A stretch of 64,000 nucleotides of DNA, taken from the NCBI GenBank assembly GCA_046331625.1, contig JAXLQL010000017.1:62001-126000 (forward strand), written 5' to 3'. Source of the stretch: JAXLQL01 sp046331625. Lineage in GTDB: Bacteria; Acidobacteriota; Terriglobia; Bryobacterales; Bryobacteraceae. Both the position numbers and the translations under genes were made by a program. Each line of letters starts with the position of its first letter. Positions within the stretch are counted from its first letter, which is position 1. Below, piece by piece: positions 41,793 through 49,774 of this stretch. The notes beneath the pieces were generated by a model. That model searched no databases, was not told the origin of the DNA, and saw nothing but the letters and a program-made list of their open reading frames with translations.

Positions 41793-42302
41793 TCAGAACG
41801 CTTCCAACACGCCACTCACCACACTGCGCGCGACCTCTTGCGCCAACCGGTCGAGAGCCGGACTACTCTCCTCGAAGTACGCCACCGGATCGATCGAAAT
41901 CTCGTACCTCTGCCGCGCTTCGAACGTCTGCCGGTCATAGAGCACCTTGCCGGTCGCGCGTTCGGTCAGCTTCAATTGCAGGATCACGATCAACTGCATT
42001 CCCGCAGCACGGCCGGTGCGTTGGTCGATCACGGTGGGGTACGCGAAGATGTTCACCACTGCGCCGTTCAGAACGGCATCCGCCTGGGCCGGATCGGCCA
42101 CCACGGCGTATCGCGTGCGATTGATGAACTCGCGCGTGATCGCTGCCGGAAGCCGGTCGGCGAGCTTGTAGCGCGGCGTCAGGTTGGTCCATGCCGGGAC
42201 GGCGATCGTGTGGAGCGTCGAAGGCAGCAGGTCGGCTTTACCGGTGACGTGATATCCGCAACCGGCGAGCAGCACCGCTGCCATCGTCGCGGCCAGCCTC
42301 AT
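41793..42302 (-). CDS. lptE: LptE-like LPS-assembly lipoprotein
   Basis: A 169-residue lipoprotein. The lipobox is in MAAVLLAGCGYHV (cleavage before Cys15), and the body has the LptE pattern: LHTIAVPAWTNLTPRYKLAD, LPAAITREFINRTRYAVV, ADAVLNGAVVNIFAYPTVID and LIVILQLKLTERATGKVLYD. LptE plugs LptD in the outer membrane and delivers LPS. The start at 42302 overlaps the Asd-like gene by 4 bases (ATGA). The upstream frame is antisense-free but unlike the family. Confidence 0.88.
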   Translation of the reverse strand: MRLAATMAAVLLAGCGYHVTGKADLLPSTLHTIAVPAWTNLTPRYKLADRLPAAITREFINRTRYAVVADPAQADAVLNGAVVNIFAYPTVIDQRTGRAAGMQLIVILQLKLTERATGKVLYDRQTFEARQRYEISIDPVAYFEESSPALDRLAQEVARSVVSGVLEAF

Positions 42303-43228
42303 AGCGCGCTCTCGATCACCGTCACCGCGTTGTCGGCCGCGACCTTGAATTGATCCGCGACTGCCCACAACCAAATCGCGCGGTGATTGTTTCGATCGCG
42401 CTCCACCGCGCCCACGGAAATACCGGCTTGTCCGGCCGCGCCCACCGGGTGCGGCGCGTGATCGGGCCACACGTCGAGCCCCTCGGCGTCGAGATCGCCC
42501 ACGCCTTCCATCCAGATGGAGAAACTGAACCCGTGCATGACCGGCGCCTGAATCACGCGCAGCGAAGGCAACGGAATCGAAGGTGCGTGCGCGCCGAGCA
42601 GCGAAGCCAGGTCGCGCTCGATCCGCCGTTCGAGCTCCGGAAGCGTGCCCGCCATCAGGTTGAAGGCTAACTGCTCGTGAAACACTTCCTTCACCACCGG
42701 CTGGAATCCGAGCAACTGGATCGTCTGCTGCTGTAGTTCGCTCACGCCTCGCCGGTCGAGTTCGCTCACGGGCGCGAGCAGCGTCACTACCGATCGTTCT
42801 GTCGCCTTGGCCGCGCGCAGGATCCTTGCCAGGGCGATCGCGGCCGGGTGCGCCATTACGTTCAAGCCGGCTGCTGCCTCGCGTTTCGTCTCCAACCACG
42901 GTGCGCGCAGCCTCGCTTGCGGAAGATCCTCGAGAGCGCCGGTCAGGTCCACCACCGGCTTGGAGGATCCGCCGCGCTGCAGGATCTGGTAGGCCTTTCG
43001 CGCCGTTTCCGTGAGACCCGTGAGCACTACGACATCGGCGCGGCCGAGGCTGTCTTCGTCGAGCTGGGACATCACAGCAGCTTCGCCCTCGTCCTCGGTG
43101 ATCACCATCCCGTCGCCCGCACCGACGAGTTTGATCCGGACGCGAGGCAGGCGTTCATGCAACGCCTCGCGAACATCCGCTCCCAGTAATGTTTCGCCGC
43201 CCACGATCGCGGCGACGCGGTCAGGCAT
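42299..43228 (-). CDS. aspartate-semialdehyde dehydrogenase-like protein lacking the catalytic cysteine
   Basis: A 309-residue protein with the fold signature of aspartate-semialdehyde dehydrogenase. It has a Rossmann start VAAIVGGETLLGADVREAL, a PVVDLTGALED segment, LAFNLMAG (family 'IAFN') and RVIQAPVMHGFSFSIWME (family GHS region). The place of the active-site cysteine (family N-C-x-T) reads GLNVMAHPAAIAL, and the whole protein contains no cysteine at all. It therefore cannot use the normal thiohemiacetal mechanism and is probably a USG-1-like paralogue with another role. Its start overlaps pssA by 8 bases and its stop overlaps lptE by 4 bases. Confidence 0.8.
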   Translation of the reverse strand: MPDRVAAIVGGETLLGADVREALHERLPRVRIKLVGAGDGMVITEDEGEAAVMSQLDEDSLGRADVVVLTGLTETARKAYQILQRGGSSKPVVDLTGALEDLPQARLRAPWLETKREAAAGLNVMAHPAAIALARILRAAKATERSVVTLLAPVSELDRRGVSELQQQTIQLLGFQPVVKEVFHEQLAFNLMAGTLPELERRIERDLASLLGAHAPSIPLPSLRVIQAPVMHGFSFSIWMEGVGDLDAEGLDVWPDHAPHPVGAAGQAGISVGAVERDRNNHRAIWLWAVADQFKVAADNAVTVIESAL

Positions 43229-44120
43229 TGCCCAAACCCGTGTGCGGATGCGGAGCCGGAGGCATCTGCTTCGAGAAACGCCGCTTGATCGCTCCTCCGA
43301 TCCGGATCACGATCCCGCTTCCGCAGTAAACGGTGGCCATGGCCAGCAGTACGGCCTGTGAGTAGTTCCACAGCAGGTAGATGAGGCAGCCGAATCGGAT
43401 GACGCTCCAGGGCGAGCCCGGACTGAACAAGTTGAAGTCTTTGAAGCTCCGGTACCGCCACGTGCTTACCATCAAGGTGGAGAGCATGATCAGCAATCCG
43501 ATCCACGCCACGGCGAACATCCAGTTTTCGATCGGCTGGCTGTTCACCGCGTAGATGATCGCCGCGACCATGCCGGCCGCTGCTGGAATCGGCAATCCCA
43601 CGAAATACTTGCGGCCTGGCCTGCCCGGATTCTTCGGAATCGGATTGTCCTGGATATTGAATCGCGCCAGCCGCGACGCGCCGCACAACAGGAACAGGAA
43701 CGAGGCAAAGTATCCGCCCTGCCGGATCTGTTCTCGCAGCGCTGCATCCACCTCTTGCCCCAGGAACTGGATTCCGAAAGTCCACGCCAAGATCGCCGGC
43801 GCCACGCCGAATGTGATGACGTCGGCCAGCGAGTCCAACTCGCGCCCGAACTCACTCACGGTGTTCGTCATGCGCGCGATGCGCCCGTCGAGACCGTCGA
43901 GGAAGACCGCCACGCCGATCATGATCGACGCGGCCTCCCAGTGCGGATTGTGCCCCAGCGAACCCTTGAGCGCGTACATCGCGCCTTCGAACGCCTTGGT
44001 GATGGCCAGGAATCCGAGAAAGAGATTGCCCGCCGTGAACATCGCCGGAAGCGCGTAGGCGGCACGCCGCGGGCGCCGCTCCGGTGACTTGGGATCGATG
44101 AGTCTCTCGCTGAGTTTCAT
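43221..44120 (-). CDS. pssA: CDP-diacylglycerol-serine O-phosphatidyltransferase
   Basis: A 299-residue membrane enzyme that makes phosphatidylserine from CDP-diacylglycerol and serine. The CDP-alcohol phosphatidyltransferase motif D-G-x2-A-R-x8-G-x3-D-x3-D is complete in DGRIARMTNTVSEFGRELDS plus the following LAD. Several membrane helices follow (FASFLFLLCGASRLARFNI, VAWIGLLIMLSTLMV). The start at 44120 lies 7 bp after the psd gene on the same strand, giving a phosphatidylethanolamine synthesis pair in an unusual psd-then-pssA order. Confidence 0.93.
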   Translation of the reverse strand: MKLSERLIDPKSPERRPRRAAYALPAMFTAGNLFLGFLAITKAFEGAMYALKGSLGHNPHWEAASIMIGVAVFLDGLDGRIARMTNTVSEFGRELDSLADVITFGVAPAILAWTFGIQFLGQEVDAALREQIRQGGYFASFLFLLCGASRLARFNIQDNPIPKNPGRPGRKYFVGLPIPAAAGMVAAIIYAVNSQPIENWMFAVAWIGLLIMLSTLMVSTWRYRSFKDFNLFSPGSPWSVIRFGCLIYLLWNYSQAVLLAMATVYCGSGIVIRIGGAIKRRFSKQMPPAPHPHTGLGNA

Positions 44121-44127
44121 TGACGCG

Positions 44128-44730
44128 CTATTTCCTCCTTCGCGCGATCACCGTAGTGGCCGCCCATACCCGCTCGCCTTGCTTGACCAGAACTTCCCAT
44201 TCGGGGCCGAACAAGACGTCCATTCGTGAGCCGAACTTCATCAGCCCGATCCTCTCGCCGATACCCACTGTGTCGCCCGTGTGCTTGTCGAACACCACCC
44301 GGCGCGCCACTAGCCCGGCGATCTGTTTGAACGTCACCATCACGTGGTCCGGAGTCTCTACGGTCACCACGTTCTGCTCATTCTGCTCGGAGGCTTCCTC
44401 GCGGCTCGCCACCAGGAACTTTCCCGGCTTGTATTCGAAGCGAACCACGCGGCCGCTGACTGGCGCCCGATTCACATGCACGTCAAGCGGGCTCAGAAAG
44501 ATGCTGACCCGCAGATGCGGCCCTTCCTGCTTCACGGCGACCACCTTCCCGTCGGCCGGCGACACCGCGTGATCGCCCGCGGGAGCGGTGCGCTCCGGGT
44601 CGCGGAAGAACCACAGGAAGAACGCGGCCAACACCAGCAGCGGGGCGCCCCAGATGGGTTTCGTGAGCCACCCTACCGCCAGACTCGCCAGAATGCAAAC
44701 GAGGGCATAGTAAACGCCCGTAATGACCAT
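44128..44730 (-). CDS. psd: phosphatidylserine decarboxylase proenzyme
   Basis: A 200-residue decarboxylase that turns phosphatidylserine into phosphatidylethanolamine. The short archaeal-type layout has two N-terminal hydrophobic segments (VYYALVCILASLAVGWL, LLVLAAFFLWFFRDPER), then DHAVSPADGKVVAV and VSIFLSPLDVHVNRAPVSG. The self-cleavage site is in LMKFGSRMDV; Gly-Ser at about residues 167-168 splits to make the pyruvoyl group. First gene of the psd-pssA-asd-like-lptE operon; the 277-bp gap to divergent clpX should hold its promoter. Confidence 0.92.
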   Translation of the reverse strand: MVITGVYYALVCILASLAVGWLTKPIWGAPLLVLAAFFLWFFRDPERTAPAGDHAVSPADGKVVAVKQEGPHLRVSIFLSPLDVHVNRAPVSGRVVRFEYKPGKFLVASREEASEQNEQNVVTVETPDHVMVTFKQIAGLVARRVVFDKHTGDTVGIGERIGLMKFGSRMDVLFGPEWEVLVKQGERVWAATTVIARRRK

Positions 44731-45007
44731 AGAACAGAATCAGGTACTATTGTCCCACGCTCGGGGACCCGAGTTCCAATCGGTTAGGCCAGAGTGCCAG
44801 ACTGCCAGGGTCCGATACTGGAACTCCCCGCTGTTCAACCGCCTGCGCTGTCCTGGGACTTTCCTCATCCCCCATTGGTAACGCCCCATATTGCCCGTAA
44901 TGGCCCGTTCGGGTGATAATGAATTCGCAGGCTGAAACAAGCATGATATCTCCAGGGTGTAGTGGGATCACGGCGCTCCGGCCTGGCCATTCTTTGGAGG
45001 GCTCTCT

Positions 45008-46267
45008 TTGAAGCGCTCAGGCTCTGACGAAACCTTACGCTGTTCGTTCTGCCACAAGAGTCAAGACGTCGTTGGGAAGTTGATCTCGTCACCGAGCGAC
45101 TATCCGCGCGCTTACATTTGCGATGAGTGCATCGCGGTCTGCAATTCCATTCTCGAAGACGACCGTACTGAGCCCGCGCAAGGTCTGCCCAACAAGCTTC
45201 CCCGCCCGCTTGAACTCAAAGAGTACCTGGATCAATACGTGGTTGGCCAGGAAATGACCAAGCGCAAGCTGGCCGTCGCCGTCTACAACCACTACAAGCG
45301 CGTTCAGATGAACAAGCGCTCGGCCAATGATGTGGAGTTGGCCAAGAGCAACATCCTGCTCATTGGGCCGACGGGGACCGGCAAGACGCTGTTGGCGCAG
45401 ACGCTCGCCCGCGTTCTCGAGGTTCCGTTCGCGATTGCCGACGCCACCACGCTCACCGAAGCCGGCTACGTCGGCGAGGATGTGGAGAACATCATCCTGC
45501 GGTTGTTGCAGAACGCCGATTGGGACGTGCAGCGCGCGCAACAGGGCATCATCTACATCGACGAAATCGACAAGATCGCGCGCAAAGACGAGAACCCCTC
45601 GATCACACGCGATGTCTCCGGCGAAGGCGTGCAGCAGGCGCTGCTCAAGATTCTCGAGGGCACCATCGCCAACGTTCCTCCGCAGGGCGGCCGTAAGCAT
45701 CCGCACCAGGAGTTCACTCCGGTGGACACGAGCAACATCCTTTTCATTTGCGGTGGCGCTTTCGTGGGGCTCGAGCGAGTGATCTCCCGCCGCGTGGGCA
45801 AGCGCTCGATGGGATTCCACAAGGCCGAAGACGAGCATAAACGCCCGGCCACCCGGCGCGACGCCGCGCTGCTCGGCCAAGTGCAGCCGATGGACCTGAT
45901 CAAGTTCGGCTTCATCCCCGAGTTCATCGGGCGGCTCCCTGTGGTGGGGATCCTCGATGAACTCGACAAAGAAGCGCTCGTGCAGATTCTCACCAAGCCC
46001 AAGAACGCCATCAGCCGTCAGTATCAGCGCCTGTTCGAGTTCGAGAACGTGCGCCTTCGGTTCACCGATGACGCCATGGAGGCGATCGCGGGCTTGGCCA
46101 TGGAACGCAAGCTCGGCGCGCGCGGGCTCCGCATGATTCTCGAGGAACTGATGCTCGACCTGATGTACTACCTGCCTTCGTACAAGAAGGTGCGCGAGTT
46201 CGTAGTCACCAAGGAAATGGTCGCTACGCAGAAGATCAGCCTGGCGATCCTCGAGAAAGCCGGCTAG
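45008..46267 (+). CDS. clpX: ClpX unfoldase subunit of ClpXP
   Basis: A 419-residue AAA+ ATPase that unfolds proteins for ClpP. The N-terminal zinc-binding domain has C12, C15, C38 and C41 (LRCSFCHKSQ, YICDECIAVC). Walker A is LIGPTGTGKTLLA, Walker B is GIIYIDEIDKIARK, the pore loop is in EAGYVGEDVEN, and the sensor and RKH regions follow. The start is a TTG at 45008 with GGAGGG 6 bases upstream; no better ATG exists before the zinc finger. clpP is not adjacent, unlike in many bacteria. Confidence 0.96.
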   Translation: MKRSGSDETLRCSFCHKSQDVVGKLISSPSDYPRAYICDECIAVCNSILEDDRTEPAQGLPNKLPRPLELKEYLDQYVVGQEMTKRKLAVAVYNHYKRVQMNKRSANDVELAKSNILLIGPTGTGKTLLAQTLARVLEVPFAIADATTLTEAGYVGEDVENIILRLLQNADWDVQRAQQGIIYIDEIDKIARKDENPSITRDVSGEGVQQALLKILEGTIANVPPQGGRKHPHQEFTPVDTSNILFICGGAFVGLERVISRRVGKRSMGFHKAEDEHKRPATRRDAALLGQVQPMDLIKFGFIPEFIGRLPVVGILDELDKEALVQILTKPKNAISRQYQRLFEFENVRLRFTDDAMEAIAGLAMERKLGARGLRMILEELMLDLMYYLPSYKKVREFVVTKEMVATQKISLAILEKAG

Positions 46268-46347
46268 CTGGTAGCCGGCACAGGGCGGGGCGCCCTCGAT
46301 GCAGTGGAAGTACGCGCCGCCCCAGTTCCGTTGTGCCGCCGAGTACT

Positions 46348-47751
46348 ATGAAAGCTCGCATGATCTGCCGAGCGTTTCCCGCATGGTTGTCGGTTTCCCT
46401 TGCGTTCGCGGCCACGGCGCTGGCCGAACCTGTGGACTGGATTGTCTCCGGGCGCTACGTAGTGACGATGGACGCGCAGCGGCGAGTGATCGAGAATGGC
46501 GCGGTGGCGATAGCCGGATCGAAGATCGTGGCGGCGGGACCGAAGGCCGAGATCGGCCGGCGCTTCCAGGCCAAGCAGCGCTTGGACCGCTCGAATGCAA
46601 TCATCGCGCCTGGATTCATCAATACCCACACGCATGCAGCGATGTCACTGTTCCGGGGCATCGCCGATGATATGCGGCTGCAGGAGTGGCTCGAAAAGTT
46701 CATCTTTCCGGCTGAGGCGCGGAACGTGAATGCCGATTTCGTCCGGTGGGGGACTCGGCTGGCGTGCCTCGAGATGATGCAATCGGGGACCACCACGTTC
46801 ACCGACATGTACTACTTCGAGGACGTCGTGGCGGAAACGGCGAAAGAAGCAGGGATGCGCGGAGTGCTCGGCGAGACCATTATCGGCTTTCCGGTGGCCG
46901 ACGCGAAGACTCCCGCCGATGCGCTGCGTTTCACGGAAAAGTACATCCAGAGGTTCAAAGACGATCCGCTGGTGGTGCCTGCCGTGGCGCCGCATGCGAT
47001 CTACACCAACTCCGATGAGACGTTGAAGCAATCGCGTGCGCTGGCCAACAAATACGGTGTGCCGCTGCTGATCCACCTCTCTGAGACCAAGCGCGAGAAT
47101 GACGAGTCGCAGGCCAAACGCAAGATGAGTCCCACGCGCGCACTCGAGGCGCTCGGCGTCCTGACTGGACGCACTCTCGGCGCGCACGGCGTGTGGCTCG
47201 ATGACGGCGACCTCGATATCCTGCGGCGGCGCAGCACCGGAATTGCGCATTGCCCTTCGAGCAACATGAAGCTGGCAAGTGGCGTGGCGCCGGTGGTGAA
47301 GATGCTCGCCAAGGGGATCGCGGTGGGCTTGGGTCCGGATGGGCCGGCCGGCAGCAACAACGACTTCAATCTGTTCGAAGAGATGGACCTCGCTGCGAAG
47401 CTGCAGAAGGTGAGCACGGGCGATCCGCAAGCGCTGCCCGCGCCGGCGGCGTTCGAGATGGCCACCATCGGGGGCGCGCGGGCACTGGGTCTCGAATCGA
47501 AGATCGGATCGATCGAAGCGGGCAAGTTGGCGGACCTGATCGCGGTATCGCTCGACAGTTCGCATGCGACGCCGATGTACAACGTCTATTCACAATTGGT
47601 TTACGCGCTCAAGGGGTCCGATGTGTCCGATGTAATGATACACGGACGTTTTACCGTCCGCGGCGGGCGAGCGACAACGTTGGACGCCCCCGCGATTGAG
47701 CAGAAGGCGCGCGAGTACCAGAAGCGCATCCTCTCATCCTTGGGCAAGTAG
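46348..47751 (+). CDS. exported amidohydrolase, MTA/SAH deaminase-like
   Basis: A 467-residue amidohydrolase of the MtaD/AtzA/SsnA group with a signal-like N-terminus (WLSVSLAFAATALAEP). Metal ligands are in APGFINTHTHAAMS (HxH), AVAPHAIYT, LLIHLSET (His) and VGLGPDGPAGSNND (Asp), so the site is complete. Close relatives deaminate S-adenosylhomocysteine, methylthioadenosine or triazines. The exported form suggests use of external purine-like compounds. The start at 46348 is one of several near-equal choices (a GTG is 15 bases upstream). Confidence 0.88.
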   Translation: MKARMICRAFPAWLSVSLAFAATALAEPVDWIVSGRYVVTMDAQRRVIENGAVAIAGSKIVAAGPKAEIGRRFQAKQRLDRSNAIIAPGFINTHTHAAMSLFRGIADDMRLQEWLEKFIFPAEARNVNADFVRWGTRLACLEMMQSGTTTFTDMYYFEDVVAETAKEAGMRGVLGETIIGFPVADAKTPADALRFTEKYIQRFKDDPLVVPAVAPHAIYTNSDETLKQSRALANKYGVPLLIHLSETKRENDESQAKRKMSPTRALEALGVLTGRTLGAHGVWLDDGDLDILRRRSTGIAHCPSSNMKLASGVAPVVKMLAKGIAVGLGPDGPAGSNNDFNLFEEMDLAAKLQKVSTGDPQALPAPAAFEMATIGGARALGLESKIGSIEAGKLADLIAVSLDSSHATPMYNVYSQLVYALKGSDVSDVMIHGRFTVRGGRATTLDAPAIEQKAREYQKRILSSLGK

Positions 47752-47911
47752 CTATCCCTCGGCAAGTAGCCTAGCCACCGCGCATACTCCCCTCGGAAAT
47801 GTCCTCAGGTGGTGAGAACTTCACTGCCTTCCCGCCACTACTCTACTGGACCCCCAAATAATCAACCGGCGGACCCATCGCCGGATTCTGTGTGTGAGAG
47901 AGAAAGAACTC

Positions 47912-48646
47912 ATGCGTAATACATCCAAGTACGTTTTCGCAGCCATCGCCTCAGCGAGTTGGTTGCTGCATGGTCCGCTGGCATCGGCGGGCGTAATCGG
48001 TACGTATAACGATCGCGCCACGTGGCAGGGGCTGACCACTGGCGCGACGAACATCGACTTCGAATCGCTCGGCCTTTCGCCAGGCGGGTACCACGACTAC
48101 TCTTCTGGGCTGACGACCGGCGGTGTCCAGTTCACCGGATTCACCGGTAGCTCTTCGTTCCTGTTCGCGATCAACCCTCCAACAAACGCGGCCGAGGAAT
48201 TCGGTTCGCTCACCGAACTGCGCGGACCTGACTTCCTCTCGGGCAGCTACATTTCGGCACTGCTGCCGAGCAACGTCACCTCGTTCGGGCTCGACCTGAT
48301 GACGGCCTATCCAAACGGCGCCGGTATTCGAATTCAATTGAACGGGATCGACCTCGGGATCGTGGTGAGCACACAGGCGAGGCCGACCCGCACGTTCTTT
48401 GGCGTACGCACGGATACGCCAATCAGCGAACTCCGGTTCATCCTGGACGGGACTCCGAACAACAACACCTTCGCTTTGATCGACAACATCTCCTACGGCT
48501 TGGCGACGACGAGCGGCGGAGGTGGTGGTGGGACTGGCGGTGACAGCCCGTCAGAGACGCCTGAGGCCACCACGATGCTCTACGTGGCCACGGGCACTGG
48601 AGTGATTGCCTGGGCACGGAAGCGCAAGAAGCTGGCTTTCGTCTGA
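47912..48646 (+). CDS. PEP-CTERM sorting-domain protein
   Basis: A 244-residue secreted protein. A signal peptide (YVFAAIASASWLLHGPLASA) precedes a beta-rich domain of about 170 residues (TNIDFESLGLSPGGYHDYSS, GSSSFLFAINPPTN, NVTSFGLDLMTAY). It then has a Gly-rich linker (GGGGGGTGGDS) and a C-terminal tripartite sorting signal: TPEATTMLY in place of the usual VPEP, a short helix VATGTGVIAWA and the basic end RKRKK. This should be handled by an exosortase, which is not in the window. The motif variant is unusual. An in-frame GTG at 47894 is an alternative start. Confidence 0.85.
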   Translation: MRNTSKYVFAAIASASWLLHGPLASAGVIGTYNDRATWQGLTTGATNIDFESLGLSPGGYHDYSSGLTTGGVQFTGFTGSSSFLFAINPPTNAAEEFGSLTELRGPDFLSGSYISALLPSNVTSFGLDLMTAYPNGAGIRIQLNGIDLGIVVSTQARPTRTFFGVRTDTPISELRFILDGTPNNNTFALIDNISYGLATTSGGGGGGTGGDSPSETPEATTMLYVATGTGVIAWARKRKKLAFV

Positions 48647-48669
48647 CGCCGTGGTGTCTGGCGTGTGGG

Positions 48670-49743
48670 TCAGAGCTGGCGCAACATCGCCTTGATCTGG
48701 CCCACCGCGTATCCCCAGCCACCCCGCTGCAGCGGGTCGGCGGGGAACTCCGGCACATGATCGGGATGGAGCAGACGCGGATACCCGGTGGAGTGTAGCG
48801 CGCGCAGGCACGCCATCATGTCATTGTCGCCGGCGTCGATGAACGTCTCGATGTACTTCTCGCGCGGCGTCTTCATGAGCACGTTGCGGAAGTGGACGTG
48901 GTTGATCTGATCGCGACTGCCGAACCAGCGGATGTTCTCGATGACGTCGTAACCCATCTCGCGCGTGACGCCCGTATCGAACGTGATGCCGTTGGCCGGG
49001 CTCTTCACGGTTTCGCAGACGCGCTTGAGGCCGTCTACACTGCCGAGGATCTGCTCGATGCCGCGGTACTTGGGCGGCGGTGGATCGTTGGGATGCACGG
49101 CCAACCGGACGTTGGCGCGCTCGGCCGCGGGAACGACTGCTTTCAGGAATCGCTCGTAGCGCTCCCAAAGCTGCGCGGCGGTGTGCTCGCCCACATCGGG
49201 CAGCACGGGAAGATTGCGGCTGCGGTCATAGTCGTGGGCCGAGAGGAGCGATCCGCCGCGGCCGGGCTCCTTGTAGTAGCCGCCCATGGCGCGCAGTGCG
49301 TAGAAGTTGTATTCGACGATCGGGATGCCCACTTTTCCCGCCACGCGAATCGACTCGAGCACGTTCTCGAGATCCTTGGCGGCGCCGGCGCGGCCGAGGA
49401 TGAGATCGCGAAAGTCGTGGAGCATGAGGTTACCGAGCTTGAGCCCGAAGCTTTCCACGCGCTCTTTGATGCGACGGATCTGGTCTTCTTTCCATGGCGG
49501 CTCCGCATAGTCCTGCGGAACCTGAATGACGCGGCCTTCGGTGTTGTAGCCGGGCGCTCCGGGCCCGGCCATGGTGACCCATTCCACGCCGAGGTGCGAG
49601 ATGAAGCGGAGCGTGTCGTCTGTGAGGTCGCGCGCGGGCATCGTGAGCTTGATACCACCCTTCAGTTCCTCCGCGCGGGATTTTGGTAGGAGCGCGGCAG
49701 TGGATGCAAGGAGAGCGCGGCGAGTGATCGATCGGCGGGGCAT
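48670..49743 (-). CDS. Tat-exported mannonate dehydratase-like protein
   Basis: A 357-residue TIM-barrel protein related to UxuA (D-mannonate dehydratase). It starts with a Tat-type leader (RRSITRRALLASTAALLP). UxuA-like landmarks are RFISHLGVEWVTM, VPIVEYNFYALRAMGG-type strands, VRLAVHPNDPPPP (His), GITFDTGVTREMG, INHVHFRNVLMKT (His) and RLLHPDHVPEF (His). Canonical UxuA is cytoplasmic and about 390 residues; this exported, shorter form may act on another sugar acid or be an isomerase. The gene is convergent with the PEP-CTERM gene. Confidence 0.8.
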   Translation of the reverse strand: MPRRSITRRALLASTAALLPKSRAEELKGGIKLTMPARDLTDDTLRFISHLGVEWVTMAGPGAPGYNTEGRVIQVPQDYAEPPWKEDQIRRIKERVESFGLKLGNLMLHDFRDLILGRAGAAKDLENVLESIRVAGKVGIPIVEYNFYALRAMGGYYKEPGRGGSLLSAHDYDRSRNLPVLPDVGEHTAAQLWERYERFLKAVVPAAERANVRLAVHPNDPPPPKYRGIEQILGSVDGLKRVCETVKSPANGITFDTGVTREMGYDVIENIRWFGSRDQINHVHFRNVLMKTPREKYIETFIDAGDNDMMACLRALHSTGYPRLLHPDHVPEFPADPLQRGGWGYAVGQIKAMLRQL

Positions 49744-49774
49744 GACGACGGATCAGGATAGCAGAGGGACTTGC

